Below, piece by piece: positions 26,461-35,963 of a stretch of DNA of 64,000 bases; within the stretch, counting starts at the first letter, position 1; every line of letters starts with the position of its first letter. Origin of the DNA: Bacteroides zhangwenhongii (lineage in GTDB: Bacteria; Bacteroidota; Bacteroidia; Bacteroidales; Bacteroidaceae); the NCBI RefSeq assembly GCF_009193325.2, contig NZ_CP059856.1, positions 4,960,001 through 5,024,000 on the forward strand. Direction: 5' to 3'. The notes beneath the pieces were generated by a model, which did no database searches, was not told where the DNA came from, and saw only the letters and a list, made by a program, of their open reading frames with translations. The translations under genes and the position numbers were made by a program.

Positions 26461-28653
26461 TCATTTCATTTTATACACCAGTGTACCACCTTTTACAATA
26501 TCTTCGTGTGAGATTGTTTTCTTCGTATAAGGTTCACCGTTCAATGTAATACTATCTACATATTTATGTTCTTCCGATAAATTCTCTGCAATGATTGTGA
26601 ATGTCTTGCCATCGGCCAAATGCAAGGTCATTTTGGGTAATTGTGGAGCACCGAATACATATTCTGCACTCACCGGATCTACCGGATAGAATCCCATCGC
26701 ACTAAGCATATACCAGGCAGACATCTGTCCGCAATCATCGTTTCCACAAAGTCCATCAGGTTTGTTCTTGTATTGAGTATCGAATATTTCACAAACCAGT
26801 TCTTGTGTACGTTCCGGACGACCTGCCAGTGCATATAAATAAGTTACATGATGACTAGGCTCATTACCATGAGCATACTGACCGATCAGTCCGGTTACAT
26901 CTGACAGACTTTCGCCTTCCAACTTAACGGTAAACAATGAATCTAACTTATTCAGGAAAGGCACTTCACCACCAAACAAACTGATCAGTCCCGGTACATC
27001 ATGTTGTACATGCCAAGTATATTGCCATGCATTTCCTTCTGTATAATCTCCACCGATACTTTCAGAATGTCCTAACGCACTTGGATTAAATGGAGCCTTC
27101 CAAGTTCCGTCAGCCTTACGGGGACGCATGAACTTCGTCTGCGGATCGAACAAATTTTTATAATAATCAGCACGCTTTGCAAAATATGCCGCATCTTCCT
27201 CTTTACCCATACGACGTGCCATATCGGCAGCTGCATAATCATCATATACCGACTCTAAAGTAGAAGATACAGATTCAGCTTTTATCAGGTCTGTCGGGAA
27301 ATAGCCATATCTTGTATAAACTTCCCAATTGGATTTCAACGGATGAGACACCGTCTGCGTCTTCTTTATTATATTGAAAGCACGTTCAGCATCAAAGCCA
27401 CGGAATCCTTTACGATAGGCTTCGGCAATGACTGATACACCATGATTACCAATCATACAGAAATTCTCTTTACCCCATAATCCCCAAATAGGCAAGAAAC
27501 CCTGCACTTCACCTTGTTCGATCAACGAATTGACAAAACCATCCACACGTTCGGGGATCACTAATGTATAGAACGGATGGGCAGCACGATAGGTATCCCA
27601 CAAAGAGAAGGTAGAATAGAAAGCACCCGTTCCCGCTTTTACTATTGAATCGGCAGCGTTGCGATACATACCGTCTACATCCGAAATCTGGTTAGGCTGA
27701 ATCAATGCATGATAGAAACAGGTGTAGAAATTTGTCTTTTCATCATCCGTACCGTCTATGTCAATACGACTCAAATAATTATTCCATTCATCATGAGCGG
27801 CAGTTTTCACTCCCTCAAAATCCCAAGCGGGAATTTCCGCCTCCAAGTTCTTTCTGGCACCTTCTATACCGGTAGTGGAAAGGGCTACTTTCATCATCAG
27901 CTCATCTCCCGGTTGCATATCGAAAGTCGCAATGATGCGTTTTCCTTTTTCTGTCTTTCCCATCGGCAGGTAAAGCGAATCGACTACCGGACGATTGAAT
28001 TTCATGATAAAGAAATAATCCTGATCCACCCATACTGTGTTATTGACGTACCCGGTCAGTGTCTGCGCATCTTCCCAGTTTACTTCACAACTGTTGACCT
28101 GTGAGTGATATTGTTCTTCTCTCCATGCAGGACCATGCTGCAAGTCTATCAGAATAGAAGCGGAATCGGCTTTATGATAAGTATAACGGTGAAGGGCTGC
28201 ATGGATAGAAGCGGTCAGCTCCGCTTTCACTTGAGGATCGGAAAGTTCAACTGTATAATAACCCGGAGTAGCAGCTTCCTTATCTTTAGAGAAGCGGCTA
28301 CGATAAGCATCCCATGCACGAGTACGTGTACCCGTTACCGGCATGACGAGAATGTCTCCCAAGTCCATACATCCGGTTCCATTCAGATGTGTCTGTGTAA
28401 ATCCCCATGCCAGAGAATCTTCATAAACATATTCCGAACAGTACCGCCAACCGACTGCTCCCGTCACGGGGCTAGTCTGTATCATTCCGAAAGGGCAACA
28501 GGCTCCGGGAAAGGTATGCCCATTATCAGCGGCACCAATAAAAGTATTAACGTACTGAGTATAATCCTTGACTTCCTGTTTTTCTGTTGGTGTACAAGAA
28601 TACAAAAACAAGCTTGTTAAAGCTATAGCCATAAAGGGTGCTTTTCTTTTCAT
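26461..28653 (-). CDS. GH92 alpha-mannosidase lipoprotein
   Basis: The 730-residue enzyme is an exo-acting, calcium-dependent alpha-mannosidase, most likely alpha-1,2. It has a lipobox (LFLYSC), the N-terminal beta-sandwich starting YVNTFIGAADNGHTFPGA, and the (alpha/alpha)6 domain with the acid block GDYTEGNAWQYTW, the YAHGNEPSHH block that in characterised alpha-1,2-mannosidases binds the leaving mannose, and the base block GNDDCGQMSAWY. Length is normal for the family. No mannan-type SusCD lies nearby, so the enzyme may serve a distant locus. It is transcribed toward the hybrid regulator. Confidence 0.95.
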   Translation of the reverse strand: MKRKAPFMAIALTSLFLYSCTPTEKQEVKDYTQYVNTFIGAADNGHTFPGACCPFGMIQTSPVTGAVGWRYCSEYVYEDSLAWGFTQTHLNGTGCMDLGDILVMPVTGTRTRAWDAYRSRFSKDKEAATPGYYTVELSDPQVKAELTASIHAALHRYTYHKADSASILIDLQHGPAWREEQYHSQVNSCEVNWEDAQTLTGYVNNTVWVDQDYFFIMKFNRPVVDSLYLPMGKTEKGKRIIATFDMQPGDELMMKVALSTTGIEGARKNLEAEIPAWDFEGVKTAAHDEWNNYLSRIDIDGTDDEKTNFYTCFYHALIQPNQISDVDGMYRNAADSIVKAGTGAFYSTFSLWDTYRAAHPFYTLVIPERVDGFVNSLIEQGEVQGFLPIWGLWGKENFCMIGNHGVSVIAEAYRKGFRGFDAERAFNIIKKTQTVSHPLKSNWEVYTRYGYFPTDLIKAESVSSTLESVYDDYAAADMARRMGKEEDAAYFAKRADYYKNLFDPQTKFMRPRKADGTWKAPFNPSALGHSESIGGDYTEGNAWQYTWHVQHDVPGLISLFGGEVPFLNKLDSLFTVKLEGESLSDVTGLIGQYAHGNEPSHHVTYLYALAGRPERTQELVCEIFDTQYKNKPDGLCGNDDCGQMSAWYMLSAMGFYPVDPVSAEYVFGAPQLPKMTLHLADGKTFTIIAENLSEEHKYVDSITLNGEPYTKKTISHEDIVKGGTLVYKMK

Positions 28654-28697
28654 GGTAAATATAATGTTAAGTTAATGTCGCATTAAAAGTAATGTTG

Positions 28698-28705
28698 CAA
28701 AAATA
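28698..28705 (-). promoter_or_regulatory. Candidate -7 box for GH92
   Basis: The minus strand reads TATTTTTG 45 bp before the GH92 ATG. No clear -33 element, as expected if an activator such as the hybrid regulator is needed. Confidence 0.45.
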
Positions 28706-28845
28706 AAGAATTATTCCCATTTAGGAAGACAGGATACAGACAAATATACTTAAATTTCAAAGGATAGAAACTCCGATTTATACAGATTCATTGTGATAAA
28801 ACAAAAATTCGCACGACTTATTGAATAAATATCAACTCAATTATT

Positions 28846-28853
28846 TATCTTTG
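28846..28853 (+). promoter_or_regulatory. -7 box for the sppA-lpxK-punA-thiL operon
   Basis: TATCTTTG is a strong -7 box 39 bp before the sppA ATG; a TTG at 28821-28823 lies slightly too far upstream for a perfect -33. Confidence 0.55.
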
Positions 28854-28892
28854 TTAGCTTAATAACAAGCTGGCGAAAAAACAATTAGTATA

Positions 28893-30671
28893 ATGAAAGA
28901 TTTCTTGAAATTTACACTTGCCACAGTGACAGGTATCATTTTGTCAAGTATTGTATTATTTATAATCAGCATGGTAACGCTGTTTGGTATCATGGCTGCT
29001 TCGGATACGGAAACGATAGTCAAAAAGAACTCCGTTATGATACTCGACCTGAACGGAACGTTGGTGGAACGCACACAAGAAGACCCACTAGGCATTTTAT
29101 CACAGTTGTTCAACGACGATTCCAACACGTATGGACTGGACGACATTCTTTCGTCTATCAAGAAAGCTAAAGAAAATGAGGATATCAAAGGGATTTATCT
29201 GCAGGCAAATTCGTTGGGGACATCATACGCTTCTCTACAAGAGATTCGTAATGCGCTGCTCGACTTCAAGGAAAGTGGCAAATTTGTCATCGCTTATGCC
29301 GACTCTTACACTCAAGGGCTTTATTATCTTTCCAGTGCAGCCGACAAGGTTCTGCTAAATCCTAAAGGAATGATTGAATGGCGGGGTATTGCCTCCACCC
29401 CTTTGTTCTACAAAGACTTATTGCAGAAAATTGGAGTAGAAATGCAAGTATTCAAGGTAGGAACATACAAATCCGCCGTAGAGCCGTTCACCGCTACAGA
29501 GATGAGTCCGGCTAACCGTGAACAGGTCACGGCATTTATCAATTCTATCTGGAGCCAAGTTACCGAAGGCGTTTCCGCTTCCCGAAATATTCCCATAGAT
29601 TCATTAAATGCCTATGCCGACCGTATGTTAATGTTCTATCCGGCAGAAGAGAGCGTCAGATGTGGATTGGCCGATACGTTGGTTTATCGCAATGATGTAC
29701 GCGATTACCTTAAAAGGTTGGTAGATATGGACGAAGACGACAATCTTTCTTTATTAGGATTGGGTGATATGATAAACGTAAGGAAAAATGTACCGAAAGA
29801 TAAAAGCGGGAATATTATAGCTGTTTATTATGCCAGTGGTGAAATTACAGATTATCCGGGCTCTGCAACTTCAGAAGAGGGTATTGTCGGCTCCAAAGTC
29901 ATTCGCGACCTTCGCAAGCTGAAAGAAAATGATGATGTGAAAGCCGTTGTTCTCCGCGTCAATTCACCGGGTGGCAGTGCTTTTGCTTCCGAGCAAATCT
30001 GGTATGCGGTGAAAGAACTGAAAACAAAGAAGCCGGTAATTGTTTCCATGAGTGACTATGCCGCATCAGGAGGCTATTACATTTCTTGTGGTGCCGACAC
30101 AATCGTAGCAGAGCCAACAACGCTGACCGGTTCCATCGGAATCTTCGGTATGGTTCCCAATGTAAAAGAATTGACCGATAAAATCGGTTTAAGCTATGAT
30201 GTAGTGAAAACGAATAAATATGCGGATTTCGGCAATATCATGCGTCCGTTCAGCGAAGGTGAAAAAGCATTGCTCCAAATGATGGTAGCCGAAGGATACG
30301 ACACTTTCATAACCCGATGTGCCGAAGGACGCCATACAACCAAAGAGGCAATAGAAAAGATCGCTGAAGGTCGTGTATGGACAGGTGAGGCCGCCAAAGA
30401 ACTGGGATTAGTAGATGAATTGGGGGGAATCGATAAAGCATTGGAGATTGCTGTTGCCAAAGCCGGAGTCGGAGGATACACCATTGTGTCTTATCCGGAG
30501 AAAAAAGACGTATTGTCTTCTCTGCTTGATACGAAGCCGACTAATTACGTAGAATCACAATTACTGAAAAGTAAGTTAGGCGAATATTACCGGCAATTCG
30601 GTCTGCTAACGAACCTGAAAGAACAATCTATGATTCAGGCACGTGTTCCGTTTGAACTGAATATTAAATAA
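28893..30671 (+). CDS. sppA: Signal peptide peptidase SppA, long (67K) type
   Basis: The 592-residue inner-membrane serine protease degrades signal peptides left after secretion. One N-terminal membrane helix (about 8-35) is followed by two tandem peptidase S49 domains. The catalytic Lys is K193 in GTYKSAVEPF, from the first domain; the Ser is S362 in VNSPGGSAFASE, from the second, as in the E. coli enzyme. It is first in a tight operon with lpxK (9-bp gap). Confidence 0.95.
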   Translation: MKDFLKFTLATVTGIILSSIVLFIISMVTLFGIMAASDTETIVKKNSVMILDLNGTLVERTQEDPLGILSQLFNDDSNTYGLDDILSSIKKAKENEDIKGIYLQANSLGTSYASLQEIRNALLDFKESGKFVIAYADSYTQGLYYLSSAADKVLLNPKGMIEWRGIASTPLFYKDLLQKIGVEMQVFKVGTYKSAVEPFTATEMSPANREQVTAFINSIWSQVTEGVSASRNIPIDSLNAYADRMLMFYPAEESVRCGLADTLVYRNDVRDYLKRLVDMDEDDNLSLLGLGDMINVRKNVPKDKSGNIIAVYYASGEITDYPGSATSEEGIVGSKVIRDLRKLKENDDVKAVVLRVNSPGGSAFASEQIWYAVKELKTKKPVIVSMSDYAASGGYYISCGADTIVAEPTTLTGSIGIFGMVPNVKELTDKIGLSYDVVKTNKYADFGNIMRPFSEGEKALLQMMVAEGYDTFITRCAEGRHTTKEAIEKIAEGRVWTGEAAKELGLVDELGGIDKALEIAVAKAGVGGYTIVSYPEKKDVLSSLLDTKPTNYVESQLLKSKLGEYYRQFGLLTNLKEQSMIQARVPFELNIK

Positions 30672-30680
30672 AGCGCAAAC

Positions 30681-31811
30681 ATGGACGATCACTTTATCAA
30701 GATACATAAATGGCTTTATCCTGCCTCCTGGCTCTATGGAATGGCGGTAAGGGTGAGAAACAAGCTTTTTGACTGGAATTTTTTCCAATCAAAGAATTTC
30801 GATATACCTGTCATCAGTGTAGGTAATCTAGCCGTAGGAGGAACAGGAAAAACTCCCCACACCGAATATCTGATAAAGCTTCTTTGTAATCAATATAATG
30901 TAGCTGTATTGAGTCGGGGATATAAACGGCACACGAAAGGTTATGTGCTTGCCATTCCGGAAAGTACAGCAGAAAGTATCGGTGATGAGCCTTACCAGAT
31001 ACATCAGAAGTTTCCATCCGTCACAGTAGCGGTCGATGAAAAACGTTGTCATGGCATAGAGGAGTTGCTTGCATTGGAAAAGCCTTCAATAGATGTCATC
31101 CTGCTGGATGACGCTTTCCAGCACCGTTATGTCAAGCCGGGAATGAGCATCCTATTAACAGATTATCATCGCTTATTCTGTGATGACACATTACTTCCCG
31201 CAGGTAGGTTACGTGAGCCTGTCGGCGGCAAAAACCGGGCACAAATCGTCATTGTGACCAAATGTCCGCAGGATATCAAGCCCATTGATTACAATATTAT
31301 CGCAAAACGTCTGAACCTTTATCCCTACCAGCAGTTATTCTTTTCTTCGTTCCGATATGGTAATCTGCAACCGGTATTTCCAGCCCAGATAACGGATGCA
31401 GAGATGGCTTTGGTGAACAAAGAGATTCCATTATCCGCATTAACGGATACGAATGTATTATTGATGACCGGTATCGCTTCACCCGTTTCTATCCTCGAAA
31501 AGCTGAAAGACAGTGCAAAGCAGATAGATTTATTGGAGTTCAATGATCATCACGATTTCAGTAGCCGGGATATGCAGCGTATCAAAGAACGGTTCAATGA
31601 ACTGAAAGGAGAACATCGGTTGATTATCACTACCGAGAAGGATGCGACACGCCTGATCAATCATCCGGCTTTGGACGAGGCTTTAAAACCATATATCTAT
31701 GCCTTGCCTATTGAAATAGAGATTTTACAGAATCAACAAGATAAATTTAACCAACATATTATCGATTATGTTAGAGAAAATACAAGAAACCGCAGCTTAT
31801 CTGAAAGGTAA
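30681..31811 (+). CDS. lpxK: Tetraacyldisaccharide 4'-kinase
   Basis: LpxK phosphorylates the 4' position of the lipid A precursor disaccharide at the inner membrane. The 376-residue protein has the family's hydrophobic N-terminal helix (WLYPASWLYGMAVRVRN), P-loop VGNLAVGGTGKTPH at about 47-60 and the DDAFQHR block near 138 that carries the catalytic Asp. The 3' end overlaps punA by 44 nt, so the two are coupled. Confidence 0.95.
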   Translation: MDDHFIKIHKWLYPASWLYGMAVRVRNKLFDWNFFQSKNFDIPVISVGNLAVGGTGKTPHTEYLIKLLCNQYNVAVLSRGYKRHTKGYVLAIPESTAESIGDEPYQIHQKFPSVTVAVDEKRCHGIEELLALEKPSIDVILLDDAFQHRYVKPGMSILLTDYHRLFCDDTLLPAGRLREPVGGKNRAQIVIVTKCPQDIKPIDYNIIAKRLNLYPYQQLFFSSFRYGNLQPVFPAQITDAEMALVNKEIPLSALTDTNVLLMTGIASPVSILEKLKDSAKQIDLLEFNDHHDFSSRDMQRIKERFNELKGEHRLIITTEKDATRLINHPALDEALKPYIYALPIEIEILQNQQDKFNQHIIDYVRENTRNRSLSER

Positions 31812-32577
31812 GATGCATACCAGTCCCGAAACCGCCATCATACTTGGCACCGGGCTTGGCAGTCTGGCCAATGAAATTACCGAGAAGTATGAAATCAATT
31901 ATTCGGATATCCCGAACTTTCCGGTATCTACGGTCGAAGGGCACAGTGGCAAACTGATCTTCGGCAAACTTGGCAATAAAGATATTATGGCCATGCAAGG
32001 TCGTTTCCACTATTATGAAGGTTATTCTATGAAGGAAGTAACTTTCCCTGTACGTGTAATGCGTGAATTGGGTATCAAAACCTTGTTTGTATCTAATGCG
32101 AGTGGTGGTACCAATGCAGATTTCGAAATCGGTGACTTGATGATTATTACTGACCATATCAATTATTTCCCCGAACATCCGCTTCGCGGAAAGAATATTC
32201 CTTATGGTCCCCGTTTCCCGGATATGAGTGAAGCATACAGTAAAGAACTGATTCGTAAAGCGGACGAGATTGCTAAAGAAAAAGGAATCAAAGTTCAGCA
32301 TGGAGTGTATATCGGTACACAAGGTCCTACTTTTGAGACTCCTGCCGAATATAAGCTATTCCACATTCTCGGTGCTGACGCTGTAGGCATGTCCACCGTT
32401 CCGGAGGTGATTGTAGCCAATCATTGCGGTATCAAAGTATTCGGTATTTCTGTCATTACCGATTTGGGAGTAGAAGGGAAAATCGTTGAAGTAACGCACG
32501 AAGAAGTTCAGAAAGCTGCCGACGCCGCTCAACCGAAAATGACTACAATCATGCGTGAACTTATTAACCGTGCCTAA
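31768..32577 (+). CDS. punA: Purine nucleoside phosphorylase
   Basis: The 269-residue trimeric-type enzyme splits inosine and guanosine with phosphate to free base and ribose-1-phosphate, for purine salvage. Visible motifs: phosphate-binding GTGLGSLA at about 27-34, GRFHYYEGYSM, SNASGGTN, and the base-site block GTQGPTFETPAEY with VGMSTVPEV. The start overlaps lpxK by 44 nt; the next in-frame ATG (31813) would remove the overlap but also the first helix found in the family. Followed by thiL after 18 bp. Confidence 0.93.
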   Translation: MLEKIQETAAYLKGKMHTSPETAIILGTGLGSLANEITEKYEINYSDIPNFPVSTVEGHSGKLIFGKLGNKDIMAMQGRFHYYEGYSMKEVTFPVRVMRELGIKTLFVSNASGGTNADFEIGDLMIITDHINYFPEHPLRGKNIPYGPRFPDMSEAYSKELIRKADEIAKEKGIKVQHGVYIGTQGPTFETPAEYKLFHILGADAVGMSTVPEVIVANHCGIKVFGISVITDLGVEGKIVEVTHEEVQKAADAAQPKMTTIMRELINRA

Positions 32578-32595
32578 ACAACTATCCCGAATTAT

Positions 32596-33630
32596 ATGAG
32601 AACTGAAATAGCATCTCTCGGTGAGTTCGGCCTGATAGACCGTCTCACCGGAGGAATCGAACTGAAAAATGAATCCAGCAAATATGGAGTGGGCGACGAC
32701 GCTGCCGTTCTCTCCTACTCTTCCGAAAAGCAGGTGTTGATAACCACAGACCTGCTTCTGGAAGGCGTACATTTTGACTTGACATACGTTCCTTTGAAAC
32801 ATTTAGGATATAAGGCTGCCATAGTCAATTTTTCCGATATCTATGCCATGAATGGCACTCCCCGACAGATAACAGTATCACTCGGTCTCTCTAAGCGTTT
32901 CAGCGTAGAAGATATGGATGAGCTTTATTCGGGTATCCGACTTGCGTGTCAGCAATACAATGTCGACATTGTCGGAGGGGATACGACTTCTTCCCTCACC
33001 GGACTTACCATCAGCATAACCTGTATTGGTGATGCAGACAAAGATAAAGTTGTATACCGCAACGGGGCTAAAGAAACAGATTTGATTTGTGTCAGTGGAG
33101 ATTTGGGAGCCGCCTACATGGGATTACAACTATTGGAACGGGAAAAAAATGTTTTGAAAGGCGAAAAGGACATACAACCTGATTTCTCCGGCAAAGAATA
33201 TTTATTGGAGCGTCAGTTAAAACCGGAAGCCCGCAAAGACATCATTGAGAAACTTGCTTCTGCAAATATTGTCCCGACCTCCATGATGGACATCTCTGAC
33301 GGTCTATCTTCGGAGCTTATGCATATATGCAAACAAAGTAATGTCGGCTGCCGTGTTTACGAAGAACACATCCCTATCGATTATCAAACAGCTGTTATGG
33401 CTGAAGAATTCAATATGAATTTGACTACATGTGCTATGAATGGAGGTGAAGATTATGAACTTCTCTTCACCGTACCTATCGCCGACCACGAGAAGGTTTC
33501 GCAAATGGAAGGTGTCCGTCTCATAGGTCATATCACCAAAACGGAACTAGGTTGTGCATTGATTACCCGCGATGGACAAGAATTTGAATTAAAAGCACAA
33601 GGATGGAATCCATTAAAGGAGGAGAAATAA
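32596..33630 (+). CDS. thiL: Thiamine-monophosphate kinase
   Basis: ThiL phosphorylates thiamine monophosphate to the active diphosphate cofactor. The 344-residue protein shows the PurM-like fold: GVGDDAAVL near 33-41, TTDLLLEGVHFDL, the metal-binding GGDTTSS at about 130, MDISDGLSSEL and NGGEDYELLFTV. Complete, last gene of the operon, followed by a terminator. Confidence 0.95.
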   Translation: MRTEIASLGEFGLIDRLTGGIELKNESSKYGVGDDAAVLSYSSEKQVLITTDLLLEGVHFDLTYVPLKHLGYKAAIVNFSDIYAMNGTPRQITVSLGLSKRFSVEDMDELYSGIRLACQQYNVDIVGGDTTSSLTGLTISITCIGDADKDKVVYRNGAKETDLICVSGDLGAAYMGLQLLEREKNVLKGEKDIQPDFSGKEYLLERQLKPEARKDIIEKLASANIVPTSMMDISDGLSSELMHICKQSNVGCRVYEEHIPIDYQTAVMAEEFNMNLTTCAMNGGEDYELLFTVPIADHEKVSQMEGVRLIGHITKTELGCALITRDGQEFELKAQGWNPLKEEK

Positions 33631-33669
33631 GAAACCTCTGTATATAACAAAATTATTTTCATTCCATAT

Positions 33670-33707
33670 AACACTGATAATAAGGTTACTAACTTTTTAT
33701 CAGTGTT
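33670..33707 (+). terminator. Terminator of the sppA-thiL operon
   Basis: An 11-bp perfect stem (33670-33680 and 33697-33707) is followed by a T run, 39 bp after the thiL stop. Confidence 0.85.
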
Positions 33708-33723
33708 TTTTATTTCCAGAAGA

Positions 33724-33754
33724 TTTGTGTATTCCAAAAGTTTCACTACCTTTG
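33724..33754 (+). promoter_or_regulatory. Promoter of tRNA-Phe
   Basis: TTTG (33724-33727), a 19-bp spacer and TACCTTTG (33747-33754) form a perfect Bacteroides promoter 42 bp before the tRNA. Confidence 0.85.
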
Positions 33755-33795
33755 CAACCGCAAAAGAGAAATAACTGAATCAAGTTAACTATCTT

Positions 33796-33868
33796 GGTGT
33801 CATAGCTCAGTTGGTAGAGCAAAGGACTGAAAATCCTTGTGTCCCCGGTTCGATTCCTGGTGACACCA
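33796..33868 (+). tRNA. tRNA-Phe (anticodon GAA)
   Basis: The 73-nt gene folds into a full cloverleaf: acceptor stem GGTGTCA with TGACACC, D arm AGCTCAGTTGGTAGAGC, anticodon loop CTGAAAA giving GAA, and T arm with GGTTCGATTCC. CCA is not encoded. It has its own promoter and terminator. No integrated element is attached to its 3' end. Confidence 0.97.
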
Positions 33869-33892
33869 CTTTTAAAAGACTTCAAATTTGAT

Positions 33893-33924
33893 AAATCCTT
33901 GAAAATTAAATATTTCAAGGATTT
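33893..33924 (+). terminator. Terminator of tRNA-Phe
   Basis: A perfect 12-bp stem (33893-33904 and 33913-33924), 8-nt loop and following T-rich stretch lie 25 bp after the tRNA. Confidence 0.85.
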
Positions 33925-33983
33925 TCTTTTTCCTCAAGCTCCCACATTTTCAGCAAAACAGAAATCAAATATTAAGAAAAAAT

Positions 33984-34023
33984 AAAGAGCAAGTTCCTCT
34001 TGAAAAGGAAAGCTTGCTCTTTT
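33984..34023. terminator. Terminator of the cold-shock gene, bidirectional
   Basis: A 10-bp stem (33984-33993 and 34013-34022) with inner pairing of TCCT and AGGA has A and T runs on its two sides. It lies 64 bp beyond the stop of the cold-shock-domain gene. Confidence 0.8.
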
Positions 34024-34086
34024 GTAGGTCACCCCCAAATGGTGTTTATCGAATATTCCTAATTACAAGTTGGGAAAGATAAAGTT

Positions 34087-34533
34087 TTACTGCTTTTCCA
34101 AGCAAATATTAACCGCATTCATCCCTTTCACTCCACGTTCCAAATCGAATGTCACAATATCATTTTCGGCAATACCTGGTGCAGCATTGTTCACGTGAAA
34201 AAAGTACTTATCAACTCCTGAAAGGTCCTTTATAAAGCCAAAGCCTCTCGATTCATTAAAGAATTCAACTCGACCTTTCAAAATTACCGGCTCTGTTTCC
34301 TCTTTCTTTGGAGTTGCTATGATTATTTCATCCGGATTAATTTCCTCCTTTTTAATATCATCAGTGGGCGGAATTGAAGTTATCATTCCATTCTCGTCTA
34401 CATAAGCAATCATATCATCGAAACTACTGGTACCTGATAATTTTCTGCTTTCTTTCTTCTTGAGTTTTTCTTCCCGTTTAGCGAGTCTTTTCTTTTCATT
34501 TTCACGTTTACCAACTGTCATGGATTTTGCCAT
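34087..34533 (-). CDS. Cold-shock-domain RNA-binding protein with charged N-terminal extension
   Basis: The 148-residue protein ends in a cold-shock domain (about 83-148) with the RNP-1 motif ESRGFGFIKD and RNP-2-like KYFFHVNNA. The first 30 residues are very basic (KRENEKKRLAKREEKLKKKESRK), probably an RNA-contacting tail; a mostly polar linker follows. It lies 54 bp downstream of the DEAD helicase gene on the same strand, fitting a role in unwinding RNA at low temperature. The domain is standard; the tail is the form common in Bacteroides. Confidence 0.9.
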   Translation of the reverse strand: MAKSMTVGKRENEKKRLAKREEKLKKKESRKLSGTSSFDDMIAYVDENGMITSIPPTDDIKKEEINPDEIIIATPKKEETEPVILKGRVEFFNESRGFGFIKDLSGVDKYFFHVNNAAPGIAENDIVTFDLERGVKGMNAVNICLEKQ

Positions 34534-34587
34534 AGAATCTATATTTAATTTAATATTTATATTTTAAAGGATTATAATTCGCTGATT

Positions 34588-35712
34588 TCAAATAGCAAAA
34601 TCAGCTTTATTCAGTTTCTTTCCTGTCAATTTTTGAATGTCATTAACCAATTTCCGTTCTTCCTGCGAGCAAAACGTAAGTGCTGTACCTTCATTTCCAG
34701 CTCTTCCCGTACGACCGATACGATGTACATAAGTTTCGGGAACATCAGGAAGATCATAATTAATAACCAACGGCAATTCATTAATATCAATACCCCTGGA
34801 AGCAATATCGGTAGCCACCATTACTTTCGTCTTCCCCGATTTAAAGTTCCCCAATGCAGACTGTCTCGCTGCTTGGCTTTTGTTTCCGTGAATAGCCTGA
34901 CTTCCAATCCCTGCCTTACCTAATATTCTAACAATTTTATCAGCATTATGCTTTGTTCGTGAAAAGATGAGCACAGACTGGTCTTCCGCCTTTTGCAGAA
35001 TCGAAATTAATAGCTGGCTTTTTTCCTTCTTCTCCACAAAATAAATAATTTGCTTGATTGAATCTACTGTTGATGACTTCGGCGTTATATAAATCTTCAC
35101 CGGATTTTTCAATAACGACTTTGTCAAAGCAATAATACTATCCGGCATTGTTGCTGAAAAAAACAGCGTTTGCTTTTCTTTCGGAAGTTTCGGCAATATT
35201 CGCTTGATATCATGTATAAAACCCATATCGAGCATACGATCTGCCTCATCAAGCACAAAATATTCTATATTAGCCAGATGGATATACCCTTGATTCATCA
35301 AATCAAGCAAGCGGCCCGGAGTTGCCACTAGAATATCAATTCCTTTGTGTAACATATCAATCTGAGGACGTTGATTCACACCACCAAAAATAACTCCATG
35401 ACGCACATGGGTATATTTTGAATAATCATCAATGCACTCACTGATTTGCAAAGCAAGCTCACGGGTAGGCGTTAATATCAGCGCTTTGATACCCCGACGT
35501 TTATCTGTCTCTTTATTTGCCTGCAAATGCTGGATAATAGGAATTGCAAACGAAGCGGTCTTTCCTGTTCCTGTTTGCGCACAACCTAATATATCTCTTT
35601 TCGCCAATGCGGCAGGAATTGCTTTTTCTTGAATAGATGTTGGGACAGTATATCCTTTTTCTTCAATTGCTTTTAAAATCGGTTCGATTATATTTAAATC
35701 TCTAAATGTCAT
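34588..35712 (-). CDS. DEAD-box RNA helicase
   Basis: The 374-residue ATP-dependent helicase has all core motifs: Q motif with PTSIQEKAIP, motif I AQTGTGKT, Ia PTRELALQ, II VLDEADRMLD, III SAT, V VATDIASRGID and VI HRIGRTGRAG. It is short, with almost no C-terminal extension, so substrate choice depends on partners. Near-neighbour genes for a CSD and an RRM protein suggest a cold-shock RNA-remodelling group (compare RhlE). Confidence 0.95.
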   Translation of the reverse strand: MTFRDLNIIEPILKAIEEKGYTVPTSIQEKAIPAALAKRDILGCAQTGTGKTASFAIPIIQHLQANKETDKRRGIKALILTPTRELALQISECIDDYSKYTHVRHGVIFGGVNQRPQIDMLHKGIDILVATPGRLLDLMNQGYIHLANIEYFVLDEADRMLDMGFIHDIKRILPKLPKEKQTLFFSATMPDSIIALTKSLLKNPVKIYITPKSSTVDSIKQIIYFVEKKEKSQLLISILQKAEDQSVLIFSRTKHNADKIVRILGKAGIGSQAIHGNKSQAARQSALGNFKSGKTKVMVATDIASRGIDINELPLVINYDLPDVPETYVHRIGRTGRAGNEGTALTFCSQEERKLVNDIQKLTGKKLNKADFAI

Positions 35713-35916
35713 AAATAGAATTTTTTAAAATTTGTAGTAAAGCCTAATAATTCTTCTTTAGACATGAAAAGATCAGGATTTAGGATATCCTTATTGCACT
35801 ACACGGAGGAGTGAGAATTAGCAGAACTTAATTGTTAGATGATTTTCTTTTCCGGCTATCCGTTTTTATAAAAGCCTCCGCAGATAAATCATAAAGGCGG
35901 ATACAAAGACTTTATA

Positions 35917-35949
35917 GAAAGCAGAAGAAATATAAATTCTTCCGCTTTC
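35917..35949 (-). terminator. Terminator after the RRM gene
   Basis: A 13-bp stem with one mismatch (35917-35929 and 35937-35949) lies 15 bp beyond the RRM gene stop. The tail is only weakly T-rich. Confidence 0.6.
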
Positions 35950-35963
35950 CTAAAGTCCGGATA

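Noticed and set aside
33796..33930. tRNA-Phe as an integration site
   Set aside because: No repeat of the tRNA 3' end and no integrase follow it; its own terminator lies directly after.
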